Origin: Bostrychus sinensis
Taxonomy: Eukaryota > Chordata > Actinopteri > Gobiiformes > Eleotridae
Direction of reading: 5' to 3'
Assembly (NCBI GenBank): GCA_020698575.1
Contig: CM036243.1
Coordinates: 15,615,903-15,679,902 of the forward strand
DNA: 64,000 bases
The position numbers were made by a program, and so were the translations under genes. Below the pieces are notes generated by a model that made no database searches, was not told the DNA's origin, and saw nothing but the letters and a program-made list of their open reading frames with translations. Of this stretch, positions 48,238 through 59,688 are shown piece by piece. Within the stretch, counting starts at the first letter, position 1. Every line of letters starts with the position of its first letter.

Positions 48238-48420
48238 ACCAGTGGTTCCCAAGCTTTTTCCAAGTGACCCCCTTTTTATTAGTTGACATGTTGACACTGC
48301 TGTAGACTAAGAAAGTTAGACCAGTACTTATGCTTGTTTATAGCAGTGATCCTCATTATTTTTTCACAAGAGCCACATTGGCAGAGCAAAGTGAAGGGGA
48401 GAGCCACTTCTACTGCACAA
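48238..48420 (+). mobile_element. hAT-type end fragments
   Basis: CAGTGGTTCCCAAGCTTTTT followed by GTGACCCCC, and later CAGTGATCCTCATTATTTTT followed by AGAGCCACATTGGCAGAGC, look like two separate hAT-family 5' ends. Neither has a clear partner. Confidence 0.4.
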
Positions 48421-49504
48421 CACCAAGCCACCCACAGATGGGTTTTTTACAATTAACTGGTCATCCTGCAAAAAAACAACACAGACAATCCATTTTCAAA
48501 TAAGAGAGTATTTACCATAATGGGATGAGCTAGGCTGGCATGCATGACTTTTTCCCTATCTCTGAATCTGAGAAAGATTTTTTTTCCCCCCTGCACCAAA
48601 ATCCATGCAATCTCAAAAGATGCCTCTGTTAAATGCTCAGCAATAAAGGTTGTCCTGTGGATTTTGCTGCTCATGAAGCAAAGCAGTGAGCTGTGCAGTT
48701 TTACACACTGCAGTGTTTTTGTGTGAACAGAAGGTTCATGCCATGAAGAACAAATAAGAATTCATCTGTCCATTTCTCCTAAATTACCTGTGCTCATTTT
48801 GTAAGCCTCGTACCTTTTGATTATTACTTGGTACATCTGCAGCCTGCTCTCTTTGTGTTGATATTCGTGAGCTGCTTCATCTGACTCTTTTTATTGAAAA
48901 AGTATCAATTTTGGTTAATGTACCATTATATCACTAGCAGCACTATTGTAAACTGGAACGCAGTACATGTCAGTCAGTCATCAAGTGTGACGGTGTAGTA
49001 AACAACACTGTAAGAGTGCTGTGTTGCTAGTTTGGTTTGCCAGTTAGCCCTCCTTGGAAACAACATTTATTGAAGTGAAAGGAGAAATCTTGTAACACAA
49101 ATGGCTGTGTTATTAGCCTCTTTAAGCTATCATGCAAGCCACCAATTAAGCCATGAGAAAGATTGGTCTATAGTGACATCAATAAACGTCAGTAATGTTA
49201 TTAATTTTAGTTTAAAACATTAAAATCAGATTTAATGCATTCTCACCAATGAATACCTGAACATTAATAAAATTAACAAATATAGGCCTAGCTTAAGGTA
49301 AAAAAAAAACTGCAATGTTAAGTCAAAAGAGTTGATGTGTAAATGAATGGAACAAATATGGAATATGACATCAAGTCGACATCGTGCAACAAGTTTTCAG
49401 AAAAACTCTTTTTGTTTTTAGTGTCTGAAGAGCACTTAGGAGGTTATGTTTTAGTGTGTGTGTTGGTTTGTTAGTTGTTAGCAAAGGTAATGTTCAATTT
49501 TGTT
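48421..49504. other. Non-coding stretch, nothing recognised
   Basis: No gene or bounded repeat is seen. Confidence 0.5.
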
Positions 49505-49690
49505 AAACTTTTACAGGAAATTCAGTAATAGGCCAAGAAACAAATGAATATTTGCAACACTGCCTGTGTTGTTTCATTCAGGAAATTTTAAATGATTCTG
49601 TTTGAGTTAGGGACTGTGTTCATCCACAAGGGGTCAGTGAAGAAACCAAAAACTAATTTAAGTGAGTTGTTTACTATTATGAGATTTAAG
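49505..49690 (+). repeat. Dispersed repeat X, copy 2 (diverged)
   Basis: TTCAGTAATAGGCCAAGAAA and CCACAAGGGGTCAGTGAAG correspond to the copies at 42155 and 56320. A family-A SINE head follows directly. Confidence 0.5.
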
Positions 49691-49760
49691 GGCTTTGTGG
49701 CTCAATGGATAAAGCCGCAGAATTGTTTATTGTGCTTTATGTCAATGATACAAATAACTT
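49691..49760 (+). mobile_element. tRNA-derived SINE head (family A)
   Basis: GGCTTTGTGGCTCAATGGAT has an A-box-like TGGCTCAATGG. The rest is degraded. Confidence 0.5.
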
Positions 49761-49884
49761 TTTAGGTTTGACACTCAAATAAGAATATAAATCCCCATCA
49801 GCGATAAAACTTAGAACTAAGAAGTCAAAACTTTTTCAACAGCAGGACAAAATCCCTCCACTCAAGGGAAACAGGTCCTTCCTG

Positions 49885-50010
49885 GTTTGACGAGTATGAA
49901 GATGTAAATCTTATGCTACGGCCTTCACACTCACCAGATCTTGCCCAGTTGAACAGATTTCAGGCCAATGTGCCAGACAGCCTTGAAGGCCTTCTCCAAT
50001 TACCACAACA
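49885..50010 (+). pseudogene. Possible Tc1/mariner transposase C-terminal scrap
   Basis: One frame reads MLRPSHSPDLAQLNRF, resembling the SPDLNPIEHLW-type signature around the last catalytic residue of Tc1/mariner transposases, followed by poorly matching sequence. No inverted repeats were found. Confidence 0.35.
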
Positions 50011-50317
50011 CCACAAAGAGCAAAGTTATGGATATTGATTTCAGAAGGCAATCGGCCTGCCCAATGCCTTAGACCTTCACCAAGGCACTGGCATTGGAGA
50101 TGTTGCACATAAATACTGTGGAACCAGTCAGTGAGAAAATACATGAATTGTGATGTAATTTTGGATGCAGACAGTAAAGGACAGCTGCAAATTGGAACTT
50201 GGAACTGAAAAGTAATATTTAACAACAACTTATTGGGTTAACCTTTGGAAGCATTAAGTTTAACAGAGGTGTTACAAACAGGATTTTTTTATTTCCTCTG
50301 CAAATCACACATTTTGA

Positions 50318-50640
50318 GTGTAGCTCCAGGTTTTGTTTTGCCAAATTTAAGACCTTTTTGGAACTTTTTAAAGCCACTTAGAGAGAAATTTAATGCCAGC
50401 ACAATCAGCAACAGAACAATACTCTGAATGAATTGTACACCAAGGAATTATCTGTACTACTCTCTGAAACTCAAAGGTTTAATTTTAAAAGCCTAATACA
50501 GATGAAAGAACTCCAGAGCGACATTAAAAAAAATCATGAAAATCGAATAATGCATTTCAATAATAACATTTCTTCAATAAAAGTACTGTACCCTGCCATT
50601 GTAGACATCAACATTACACAATGACAGTGTTGCTTGTCGT
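50318..50640. repeat. Dispersed repeat Y, copy 1
   Basis: GTAGCTCCAGG, AATTTAAGACCTTTTTGGAA, AAGCCACTTAGAGAGAAATT and TTTTAAAAGCCTAATACAGA occur in the same order at 57831-58030. This is probably a DNA transposon, judging by partial end inversion in copy 2. Confidence 0.65.
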
Positions 50641-51319
50641 GAGTCTGTATATGATCATGTACTGTGTTCCATCATATATCCTGATACAATTTATCTCCAT
50701 TTATTCTGTTTACTTTTACCCAGGTAATAATATGATCTACCGATTAATGTCTTCATTATTCAGAATAAGCTATGTAAAATAACAACGTTGCAAGGTGTAA
50801 ACTCTGTGGGGATTACCTTTGGTCACAGTGCTGTATGAAGCATGAGCCCATATAAGCCAATTACAAGCTAATAACGAGCTAAAACAGTAGGCCATTACAT
50901 GTATGCTTCTACACCGGTCAGACTAATGAAGCACAGTGAACATTAGGCCTATGATTAATAATTGAGCCAACTGTGTACCTGTGCCGCCACACCTCACAAT
51001 AATGTAGGCTAATATCCAACACCCGCAACCTCGCAGTGAAAAAGTGTTTCCCTAAACGCTGCAGATTGGGTACTAAAGCAGCAAATTTAATCCCATAAGT
51101 GAAATGATTTTGTAGCTCAGTGGAGCAGCTCGGGGGATAGCCCTAAACAAATGAGTTGCCCCTGCAGGTTTTCTGAGACCCCTGGGGATCGCTTCCACTG
51201 GCTCTACTGCTAATTCAGGCCAGCTTATAATAAAATACAGTCCAAAAGTGCTCTGTCTGAGCACAGAATACATGGGTGTCAATAAGAAAGACCCAACTGG
51301 AGTGGTCAGGGACTAACAA
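50641..51319. other. Non-coding stretch, nothing recognised
   Basis: GTAGCTCAGTGGAGCAGCTC at about 51112 resembles an A-box but lacks a matching B-box. No tRNA is called. Confidence 0.45.
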
Positions 51320-51635
51320 TCTAGAGCAATGGAAGAGTGGCACAGAGGCGAAGAGGAGTGTGCAAGCAGGATGGAATTAGTGAAGAAAAGTGTCAGGTGT
51401 GTTGTGTGATAAAACTATTTCAGCAGGAACAAAAGGAATGGTGTACAAAATAGTGGTGAGACCAGCTATGGTGTTTGGTAAGGCAGGAGGCAGAGCTGAG
51501 GTAGAGCTGAAGATGTTGAGGTTCCCTCTAGGAGTGACAAAGATGAATAGGATTAGGAATGAGTACATCAGAGGGACAGCTCATGTTAGATGCTTCAGAG
51601 ACGTCAGTTTGCTGCAGGGCAGCTGAGTATCCTAC
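51320..51635 (+). pseudogene. RTE-like LINE reverse transcriptase fragment
   Basis: The frame at 51390-51626 reads GMVYKIVVRPAMVFG, then KMLRFPLGVTKMNRIRNEYI and RGTAHVR. These match the C-terminal thumb region of RTE-type non-LTR retrotransposon proteins (VVRPAMLYG...MLRWxxGVTRxDRIRNEYIRG). Upstream sequence in the same sense is also LINE-like but broken. No endonuclease or catalytic FADD box is left, so it is a dead 5'-truncated copy. Confidence 0.8.
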
Positions 51636-51639
51636 CACT

Positions 51640-51713
51640 GAGTGAATGAATAATGGACAAATGTAAAATGGTTTGCGAAGCTTAGGTTTGGAAAGTGCAA
51701 TATAAATTAAATC

Positions 51714-51750
<37 letters not shown>

Positions 51751-51752
51751 TA
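51640..51752 (+). mobile_element. SINE family-C tail with (ATT)n
   Basis: GTGAATGAATAATGGACAAA followed by GGAAAGTGCAATATAAATTA and AATCCATTATTATT is the same 3' tail as the minus-strand SINE at 9705-10010. It ends in about 12 ATT units (51717-51752). Confidence 0.7.
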
Positions 51753-54189
51753 GACTCTGACTTTTGAAACAACTCCTCACTTAGCTCTGACTTGGACTCT
51801 GCTTGGGCTCTTACAAGTAAAACTTGTGTCTAGTTTATGTTTTACACTAAGATGAGACACCACTGCACTATGTATTTATGTCTGAGCAAAAACATAACAT
51901 AACATAACATAAGTTCTGTTATTTAACAGGTATATACAAAACTAAAATATTCCAATTGTAAATTCACCAATTTTGGTGGCTTGGACTCAACACAAATTAA
52001 TTTGGACTTGACGTGGACTGATTTCAACTTGACTCCTACTAAACTTTTTGGGTGTCTAGGGCTTTATCCACACTGAGATAAAAGCGTTATTGTTTCAAAA
52101 ATGTTTTCCATAATCTTGAGGTTGATTCTTGCCCTTTAATGCCAATTTTTGGTCAGGCACAACAATGTCCGGGCAACCATGTGATTGAAGGACACTAGCT
52201 TCCCTTCCCATCTGGTAGCAGTTTGGACTCTTACTCTGCAGTTCATATTAAACATCCAAAAATGCTTTATCTCAGTCTGAAAATCTCAAAATGGCAATAA
52301 AAAGATTTTGCTAATTTCTCTGGCATAGAACCTAAAATTAAAAAGCATTTTGTAGCTCTCTCCAAGCTCTACTCACACAGCAAGTTTGATTGAGATAGCC
52401 TTATTGGTTTTCTCAAAAAACTCATCTTTAACTGTTCTCACTGTCTTGGCCTTTACCATAAAACACAGGATACACTTAAGCCTGTGTCCATGTGGACAAG
52501 GTCTTGGACTTGGATCTGCACTTCTGGTGCTCATGACTCGAACACTGACGACTCAACTGCTGCAAACTCTCCCACTGCAAAGAGGATATGGTTAGATGGA
52601 AGCAGGCAATTCCCTGAACAGAAGAAGATAAAAGAGCTCAGATTATACCTGCTTTAGATTTAAAATTTGGGAAGGGCTAAATGCTATTTTTTTCAGGGGG
52701 CATAAATAGGTACAAGTAAATCACATTTTGTTGGACTGCTGTGTCAGTTTTTACCAAGGTATCCCTCAACAAGTTCTCTTTGCTCTTATCAGCCTCCCAG
52801 AAGGCTTCATGGCCAATGAAAGCACCACCATTTTGTTCCTTTTCCAGGCATCAAACCGTTGACCTTTAAATCACTAGAGAGTCTGTCTGAGACTTTTTCA
52901 CGGTGCTGTTATACGAGAGCTGTTTCCTCCGTAGCTTTTTGTCTACCTATTAAGTGCCTACAGAGACTGCTGGCCATTCTAACAGTGGCGCTAAATTTAA
53001 TAAAGACACAACATGGAGAAAAGCTCCAATTGCATTAGGCAGTAACATTACTAGATTTGGTGTGTTCACTCGGGGCATGATGGAGAGGCTGGAGAGAAGA
53101 GGTTTAGTTGTTGAATTGCTGGACAGGATGAGTCGCCGCAGCCTTTTATGTGGCAAATTGTAATATTCCTCAATCTCTCCCTTGTCGAAAGCAGAGGTAA
53201 ACTAACTCCGCAATAAGTAACTCTGTGGCTGTGATCAATACATCAATCAAGAGCCGTTCTGGACTGGAGTCAGCGCTTATAAGTAATCATCCACTTGAGT
53301 TATCCTTGTGGTCAGATAGAAGGTACAATATCAGTACCATCAGTTCTGTCTGAGAAGGCCCAGAGCGTCCCCAAAGAGGACTTGAGGTGAATCTAAACCC
53401 ACCACAAGTGTTAGATCAATATAAGCTGGTTGTAGTTGCAAAGGGCTTTGACACATATGTTCCAGTGGTACTTTTACAGGTCAGGTTATTTCGTTTATCG
53501 CTATAAGTTGACAGATTAATGCGTTTTATTTTCTGTCTCATGCTGTACAACTGGATCCTTTCGTCCTTAGGCATCGCCCGCAGCTGCTAATCATAGCACC
53601 TAAAGAGATACATCCCTTCTCTGGCAGCTCACAAATAAACTGTGTGAAATGAAATGGAATTAAACAGCACAGCCTCAGGAGGACGGGCACAGTAATGGTT
53701 GTGTTGTGCTACTTTGTAAGACATACTTAAGGAGAAATGTGTCTGTGTATAAGGCAGCACCATCTTTAGCATGACAGTCAAAACTGTAAAATTGAAAGGC
53801 TGATGCATGTTAAAACAGTACATCTGAACTGGCAGTTACACGTAATTTTGTGTAAAAATTTAAAGTAGAAAACAGCAAGAAGTGGTTTAATTTTGGGACT
53901 ATAAAGATATTGGGACATTATAAATACATTACAGTGCATACATCTTGCTACTGTGAAATGTAAAAACAGTCCAGCCAAATATACAGCAGTGATTTTTGAA
54001 GGCATTACAGAAATTTTTTTCATAGTTTTTTTAAAGCACAATACTGAGGATAAATGCATTTGTTACTGTACAAATACAAACACAATTTCAATGTATTAAA
54101 ATGTACAAACTTGACAGTATGGCAATTTTCTTGTAGCTTTACCACAGCAGTAAGTTTTAAATGACGGTTTGTGTTGCATGGTTTTTTTG
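51753..54189. other. Non-coding stretch, enhancer-like at 52940-53480
   Basis: (AACAT)n at 51891-51912. The part at 52940-53480 is non-repetitive and GC-balanced, with CTGTGATCAATACATCAATC (PBX/HOX-like TGAT cores) near 53230. Open frames on both strands there look incidental. No gene is seen. Confidence 0.4.
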
Positions 54190-54350
54190 GTCCCTCATTG
54201 GCGAAGTGGTGTGTACTCCAGCCTGTCAAGGCAGAGACCAGGGTTTATATCCCCAAGGGCCACAAGGTCACCTCTGCGCCGGTCGTATGACCAGATAAAT
54301 GGATGATTGCATCAGCAAGTACGTTTGGCATAAAACCTGCCAGACTTAAT
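54190..54350 (+). mobile_element. tRNA-derived SINE (family D)
   Basis: The head CTCATTGGCGAAGTGGTGTG with GGGTTTATATCCC gives A- and B-box remnants. The body has GTCGTATGACCAGATAAATG and GATGATTGCATCAGCAAG, with a GGCATAAAACCTGCC tail. The tail also occurs at 26675-26738. Confidence 0.75.
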
Positions 54351-54457
54351 GTGAGCCATGTTTCACCTTGGCAATCACTAAAGAAAGCAGCAGGAAGACA
54401 CATTAAGTGCTTTCTAAATTGTGTTTAGGTAGAAAAGTTGCTAAATGTTGTCTAATG

Positions 54458-54677
54458 CAGTGGGTCTCAAACTGTGGTACAAATACCAGTGGTGGCACTC
54501 AGGAGTCAGTTTAATTTTTATTTTAGTCATTCTCTGGTTGGGGATTAAATTTGAAGAGTAAACCACTGCTTAGTCCTGGTTTAGGCCTAGTCTTGGCCTA
54601 GTATAGTCCTAGAGTATAGTTCTGGTTTAGACCTGTGTTTAGTCCAGGTTTAGGCCTGAAAAGTTTGAGAATCACAT
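54458..54677. mobile_element. hAT-like MITE (~220 bp)
   Basis: The left end CAGTGGGTCTCAAACTGTGG and the right end GTTTGAGAATCACA are inverted. The interior holds repeated GGTTTAGGCCT/GTCCTGG units. The flanks match only partly. A relative lies at 6560-6803. Confidence 0.5.
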
Positions 54678-56001
54678 GCTTAATATATTTACTACAGCAA
54701 TATAAAGGTTTTGATTTTACATGTTTGTACTTTTTTTTAACACTATAGACTTTTGTAACATTGTAACTCATGACATATTTGAAATTGAATCAAAAGCTTG
54801 AAACGTAAGCAAACTTTTAATGTCTGCACATGTAAACTAAAATGTTAGCGATCATATTGCTAAATGTCATAGTTGGTAATCTGACCAACCAATACAAGTC
54901 AAAATAGCCACATTTTATCTAAAAATGAGCGGTGATACTTTCTGTTTAAAGCAAGCATATAAAAATTATTTACTTTTGCTTGTAAAGACAAATTCACAGA
55001 TGACATGACATTACTTAAAATAAGCCTTGTTATTACCTGAAAAAGCTTCAGGGAAACAGTGGTAACTGCAACTCCTTATCTCAGAAGTATATATTTGTGT
55101 TTTTGTTCAAAGTGTAATAAATGTCCCTTTTATAGAGGACAGCTGAGCACAAGGTCATATTCAGGCTATATTCTTCATAAACAGATAGTGAAACGCATGA
55201 GGGGGATCCAAATAGATGAATTTAGCATTTTGGGATAACATATTATTGTCAGTGGTGTTGCTTTTCTTGGAGCCGCTCACTGAACTATAGACAGGGGTGT
55301 GTTGGTATCATAAAATATACCTCGGCACATCAAACCGCATCTCTGGTGGGGATTAGCTTACTGTGCCTCCATTCCCACTGGGAGGCATCCTGATGAGGCG
55401 CCAGAGCAGCGACTGGTGGGACATGATAACCCAGCATGGAAGTCATTATACGGCCACCAATAGAGAGACACACATCTTCACAACACTTTTATTTGACTAA
55501 CAAAAGAAGAGGGCCGGAACTTCCTTAACAAGACAGCCATTATATCTGGATTATAATGGTAATGAACAGCTTAAAAGCTACAGCATGTAGCATTTGTAGA
55601 ACATGGACTCTAAATAGACAAGCCGTGGTGTTTGTAAGTATCTGTAAATCAGTCATATTCCCTGAGTATGCAAGCAGAATAGTACAAAGGATTCTCTCAG
55701 ATTCATCTTTGTCAAAACAATAAATAGAAGAGTTTGTGTTACAAAGTAAGTCACACTATTGTTTTACCCAAATGCCACAGGAATTATTTATTTTGTTGGC
55801 GTGACACTGATGTTGTATTTGTCCTCATGTAATGTTGATATCTTCCATTAGAGTTCATTCTGCTGCATTTATACTGGATTTATTGGGTCTGATTTAGACA
55901 CAAAAATATTGGTGTTTCGGCTCATGGTTTATTTTTTACAATCAAATATATTTGGTTTATTGGAAAAAAAAAACATTGTTTAAACTGTAAAGGTTTTATC
56001 A
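54678..56001. other. Non-coding stretch, nothing recognised
   Basis: The part at 55340-55480 is GC-balanced and non-repetitive. No gene is seen. Confidence 0.45.
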
Positions 56002-56300
56002 GGAGTGCATGGTAGCAGAGTGTTAAAGTTCCTGCTTTTTAGCAAGGAGGTTGTGGGTTCAATCTTTGGGTCAACTCCAATTTTTCTTACTGGAGAGATC
56101 TGAATGTGTTAGAATTGTGGAGTCTAGATTGCCCCTAGTGAGTGAACATGAATGTTTGAGTGAATGAATGTTGAACAGTTGTTTGTCAGTGTGTGTCTTT
56201 TTTTAGGTGTTGGCCCAATAACTTACTGGCCATTATCTAGGATATACCCTGCCTATGGCCCATAGTTGCTTGTATAGGCTTCAGCCAACCACCAAAGGTA
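56002..56300 (+). mobile_element. tRNA-derived SINE, near full length (family B)
   Basis: The head GGAGTGCATGGTAGCAGAGT with GGTTGTGGGTTCAATCTT gives A- and B-boxes. The body has TCTAGATTGCCCCTAGTGAG and GTTGGCCCAATAACTTACTGG, and the end TATACCCTGCCTATGGCCC is the standard tail of this fish SINE. Other pieces are at 40393, 42975 and 63119. Confidence 0.8.
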
Positions 56301-56319
56301 ATGGTCAGATTAGGATTTC

Positions 56320-56480
56320 AGAATTGTCAGTAATGGGCCAAAGAAGAAATTATTAGTTTTTGGTGTGGATCCATTCTGTACCATTTCAAGATCAAGTCAA
56401 ATATACTATCTCCAGCCACAAGGGGTCTGTAAAAGATTAAAGGATTAGTTTTAATGAATTCTTTGCCACTGTTGGATATA
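56320..56480 (+). repeat. Dispersed repeat X, copy 3
   Basis: GTCAGTAATGGGCCAAAGAA, ATTCTGTACCATTTCAAGAT and AGTCAAATATACTA match copy 1 at 42155. A family-A SINE head follows directly, as at 49691. Confidence 0.65.
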
Positions 56481-56482
56481 AG

Positions 56483-56550
56483 TGCTTTGTGGCTCAGTAG
56501 GTAGAGTATTTACCCCTGAACTAACACAATATGCTTTTAGGTGATTAAAC
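56483..56550 (+). mobile_element. tRNA-derived SINE head (family A)
   Basis: GCTTTGTGGCTCAGTAGGTA, then GAGTATTTACCCCTGAACTA: the cleanest A-box of the family in this window. Confidence 0.65.
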
Positions 56551-57830
56551 AGGTTTTCACAAATGCAAGAAGAATGCCTACTTTCCCCAGACATCTCTAT
56601 ACATAATGCCCCAAAAGTACTCAAAAATTAGCTTGACAACTCTAAATAAGTTGCTATTTGGCCTGCTAGACTCTCACTTATTCCTTTGGGGTAACAGCCA
56701 ATCAGGAGGGCAATCATCCCAGGCTCGCTGCAGGCTTTAAAAGCTGACTGTCTCAGCTGAGAAAACCTCCAGCTTCATTTGTTATTTTAGTTGGCTATCC
56801 ACTACACAGTCATACATCTGAACGTGTTTTGCTATATTGCCATTTTTAGCGCTGAGGCATTAGTATTGGTAGAAATATGGGACACACTGCTATCCCCAAT
56901 GTTGCCATAAACTACTGTTTGCGTTTACGCCTGGCTTGATGGATTATAACCGACCTATAAAGCATTAGTAATTGTTTCTTTCCTTCCATAAATGTTGCTC
57001 TGTTTACAACAAAACCACAGAACATAAGGTCATTTTGTTCACTATCCCCAAAGAGCGCACTTTATTAATGAATTTATTGAACCGTAAAATACAAGAAAGT
57101 CGCAAATGAGTCCTTCTGAACATAGTCTTTTGTCTTTCTAACATCATAAGCCAGAAAAATAGAGGAAACTAATCCACGACTCACTTGATAAAAAGGGGCT
57201 CTGTGCTAAGATCCCTCCACATCCGCCGTTCTGTCCCCATTCTTGCCCTCAATTCCCAAAGCAATCTCAAGCCAGTGATTCTATTAAAACAATACTGCCT
57301 CATGCAAATTGTGGCTGTCAGGCCCCCTAGTTTTATTTCTTGTCCTGTGCGGCGCTGTGGGGTGTTTTAATGGAGACTGTGCCAACTAGGGCTCGCAGCA
57401 TCAGCCTGGATCAATGGTATCAATAAACCAATCTAGCCATGATTGCCAGCACCTCGCAGCTAAAAGAGGCCAGCCTATTTGTGACATTTAATGGAAGAGT
57501 GTTTCATTGAGGATTGGTGCAAAAAAAATCTGGTTCATACAAATGGCAACAGCAAAATTTTAAGGTATCAACATCGAAGACGTGCCCTGTCAAGCAAAGG
57601 AGAAAGTGGTGATGGGGCAGAGGAGAGGGAGATGGTCTTGTTGGTGAAGGAGGACAAGCTGAATGGCAAATGTCCAAAAGGTTGTGGAAGAATTATTCTG
57701 AAAATTATATTACATATATATTGAGAGAAAGTACAGTGGCAAAACAGTTGAAAAAAAGTCTTCATGGTGATAGAAAAGTTTAGATTTTATATGTTTAAGT
57801 GTAGCTTCAAGGATCTACAGATGCTTAAAG
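56551..57830. other. Non-coding stretch, enhancer-like at 57050-57490
   Basis: The octamer ATGCAAAT lies at 57302-57309 in a non-repetitive stretch with GGATCAATGGTATCAATAAA near 57408. Open frames at 57491-57765 lack domains. No gene is assigned. Confidence 0.4.
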
Positions 57831-58365
57831 AGTAGCTCCAGAGACCTTTTTAAGACTTTTTAATGCCACTTAGGATAAATTTAATGCCAAGATTGCCGAC
57901 AAAAGAACAATAATCTGTATAAATTTTACATTAATAAAATATCAGTATCACTCTCAAACTCATTGGTTTATTTTAAAAGTCTAACACAGATGAAATAACT
58001 CCAGTTCTGCATTAAAAATCTCAAAACAGAATAATTAACTTCAGTGGTAATGACGTTTACTGTATTATGGGGGTGTTTTAGCCACAAATATGCCTGCAAC
58101 ATTACGCAGCCGATATAAACATCTGAGTGGATGACTTTAAGATATTCATAAAAAACACTTTTGATAAAAAAAAAGCCTAACTTCTCCGTTATGATTTAAT
58201 TACTACTATTAATCTAAAATATTTGGACAAGCACAACTCTGAAACACTTGACTTAGATGTCGTAATTTTACAATTTGCCTATAGAATGTAATACTTTTAA
58301 GGCCTTGACTTTGGCAACACCAAAATTAATACCTTTTTATATTTTTAAGACCTTGGGGCTACCTT
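57831..58365. repeat. Dispersed repeat Y, copy 2, possible DNA transposon
   Basis: The left end GTAGCTCCAGAGACCTTTTT and the right end AAGACCTTGGGGCTACC are partly inverted. The first ~200 bases match copy 1 at 50318. Confidence 0.6.
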
Positions 58366-59474
58366 GGCTTAAGGTGGTCAAAATGGCCAGACCAATTGCT
58401 TATGGGCAGTATTTTTTGTTCATACATGTATATGTGTAAAAACATTACAGTTGGGGCAAACATGGAGAGTAACATGCTTTTAATAATTACATGTCAGTCA
58501 TATTTGTAAAGTCATAATTAAATCAATCAGATGTCACATGTTAATATTTTGCAGTGGCAAGCGGTTGTTGTGGATGTTGGTCTGGTTTATGGTTAAATGA
58601 TGTATAAATCAGTTATTAGACACAGGATCAGTATTCATTCACTCATTATTTATGTATAAGATGTTACATGGTGTAGCAGGCCACACTGGCAGAGCTGAGT
58701 TCATTAGTACTGCTGTCTGAACTGTGGAAAACTCTTCTTCTACTCACACAAGTGACTCTGCTCAAGTCTGCCCTCCTGGTAATGAGGCCTCCGCAGCAGT
58801 CTGTGGGTGGTCAGCCAGTCCCCACTTTATGAATAAGCCGAACTTCCACTAGTACAAAAAGAACTGATCATAACAGTCAGCTCAAGGTCCACAACTTATT
58901 TAGCCTACAAGAGGAAGGCTGCATTCATCAGCTGTCTTTGTGAAGGCAGGCGGAAGCAAGATGAATCATGTCTAAAAAGAAACTTTAATTTATGATTTAT
59001 TGTGAATCAGTGAATAAAAAGGTAATCTTTAACCTCTCAAAGTTCAAGGTGACAAAATTTGAAAAGCCTTTGATTGAATCTTGACATTTGAAATAGTTTT
59101 TAATCCATATTCTACATCACTGCTGCCCATGTTTCTTACATTGACGTATGCATTGATGGATCTTAATCATTTGGATCTACTTCCATATAGCTGCTGCAAA
59201 TAAAGTTACAAAAATATTCAATAATAATTCAACATAGGATGCATCATCTTTACTGATATATCTTTTCCGCTTTATACACATATTCATACATTTGTAAAAA
59301 TGTGTGTTTCTTGGCTCATGCAGTAGTTTCCCAGTACATAATCCTGCCTGTTTATAATGCAGTGAAGGCACAAAGATTATATGCATCCTACTAATAAGAG
59401 GGACTTTTTAAAATACTGTTAAAATGTTACCAATTAAACAAATCGCATTAATACAGGAAAGGTTTTTCTATTCT
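58366..59474. other. Non-coding stretch, nothing recognised
   Basis: A minus-strand open run near 58740-58850 ending in a stop has no acceptor and is not called. Confidence 0.45.
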
Positions 59475-59688
59475 TTTCCTGTCTTTTGTTGTCCACGTCC
59501 CAACTTTTAAGATGGGTCGCTGCTGTGAATTCTAAATTATTCTTTTTACTATTTTTTATTAAATTAAAAACATTCTTAGTTTCAACACTTGATATGTTAT
59601 AATCTATTGGAATTAAAATATGATTTTATGAGCATTATCTTTATTTACATTTACACATGGTGTCCCAACTTTTATGAAATGGGTTGTG
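59475..59688 (+). mobile_element. Mariner/Tc1 3' end fragment
   Basis: GTCCCAACTTTTAAGATGGG, later TTATTTACATTTACACATGG and GTCCCAACTTTTATGAAATG, then GGTTGTG before TA (59689-59690), match the 3' portion of a common fish mariner-type family. The left end is missing. Confidence 0.65.

Noticed and set aside
51112..51180. tRNA-like A-box (GTAGCTCAGTGG)
   Set aside because: No B-box or cloverleaf could be formed. Not a tRNA gene.
58740..58850. Minus-strand open run with fairly GC-rich third positions ending in a stop
   Set aside because: No acceptor upstream and an in-frame stop close before it. Shows that such runs can occur by chance here.
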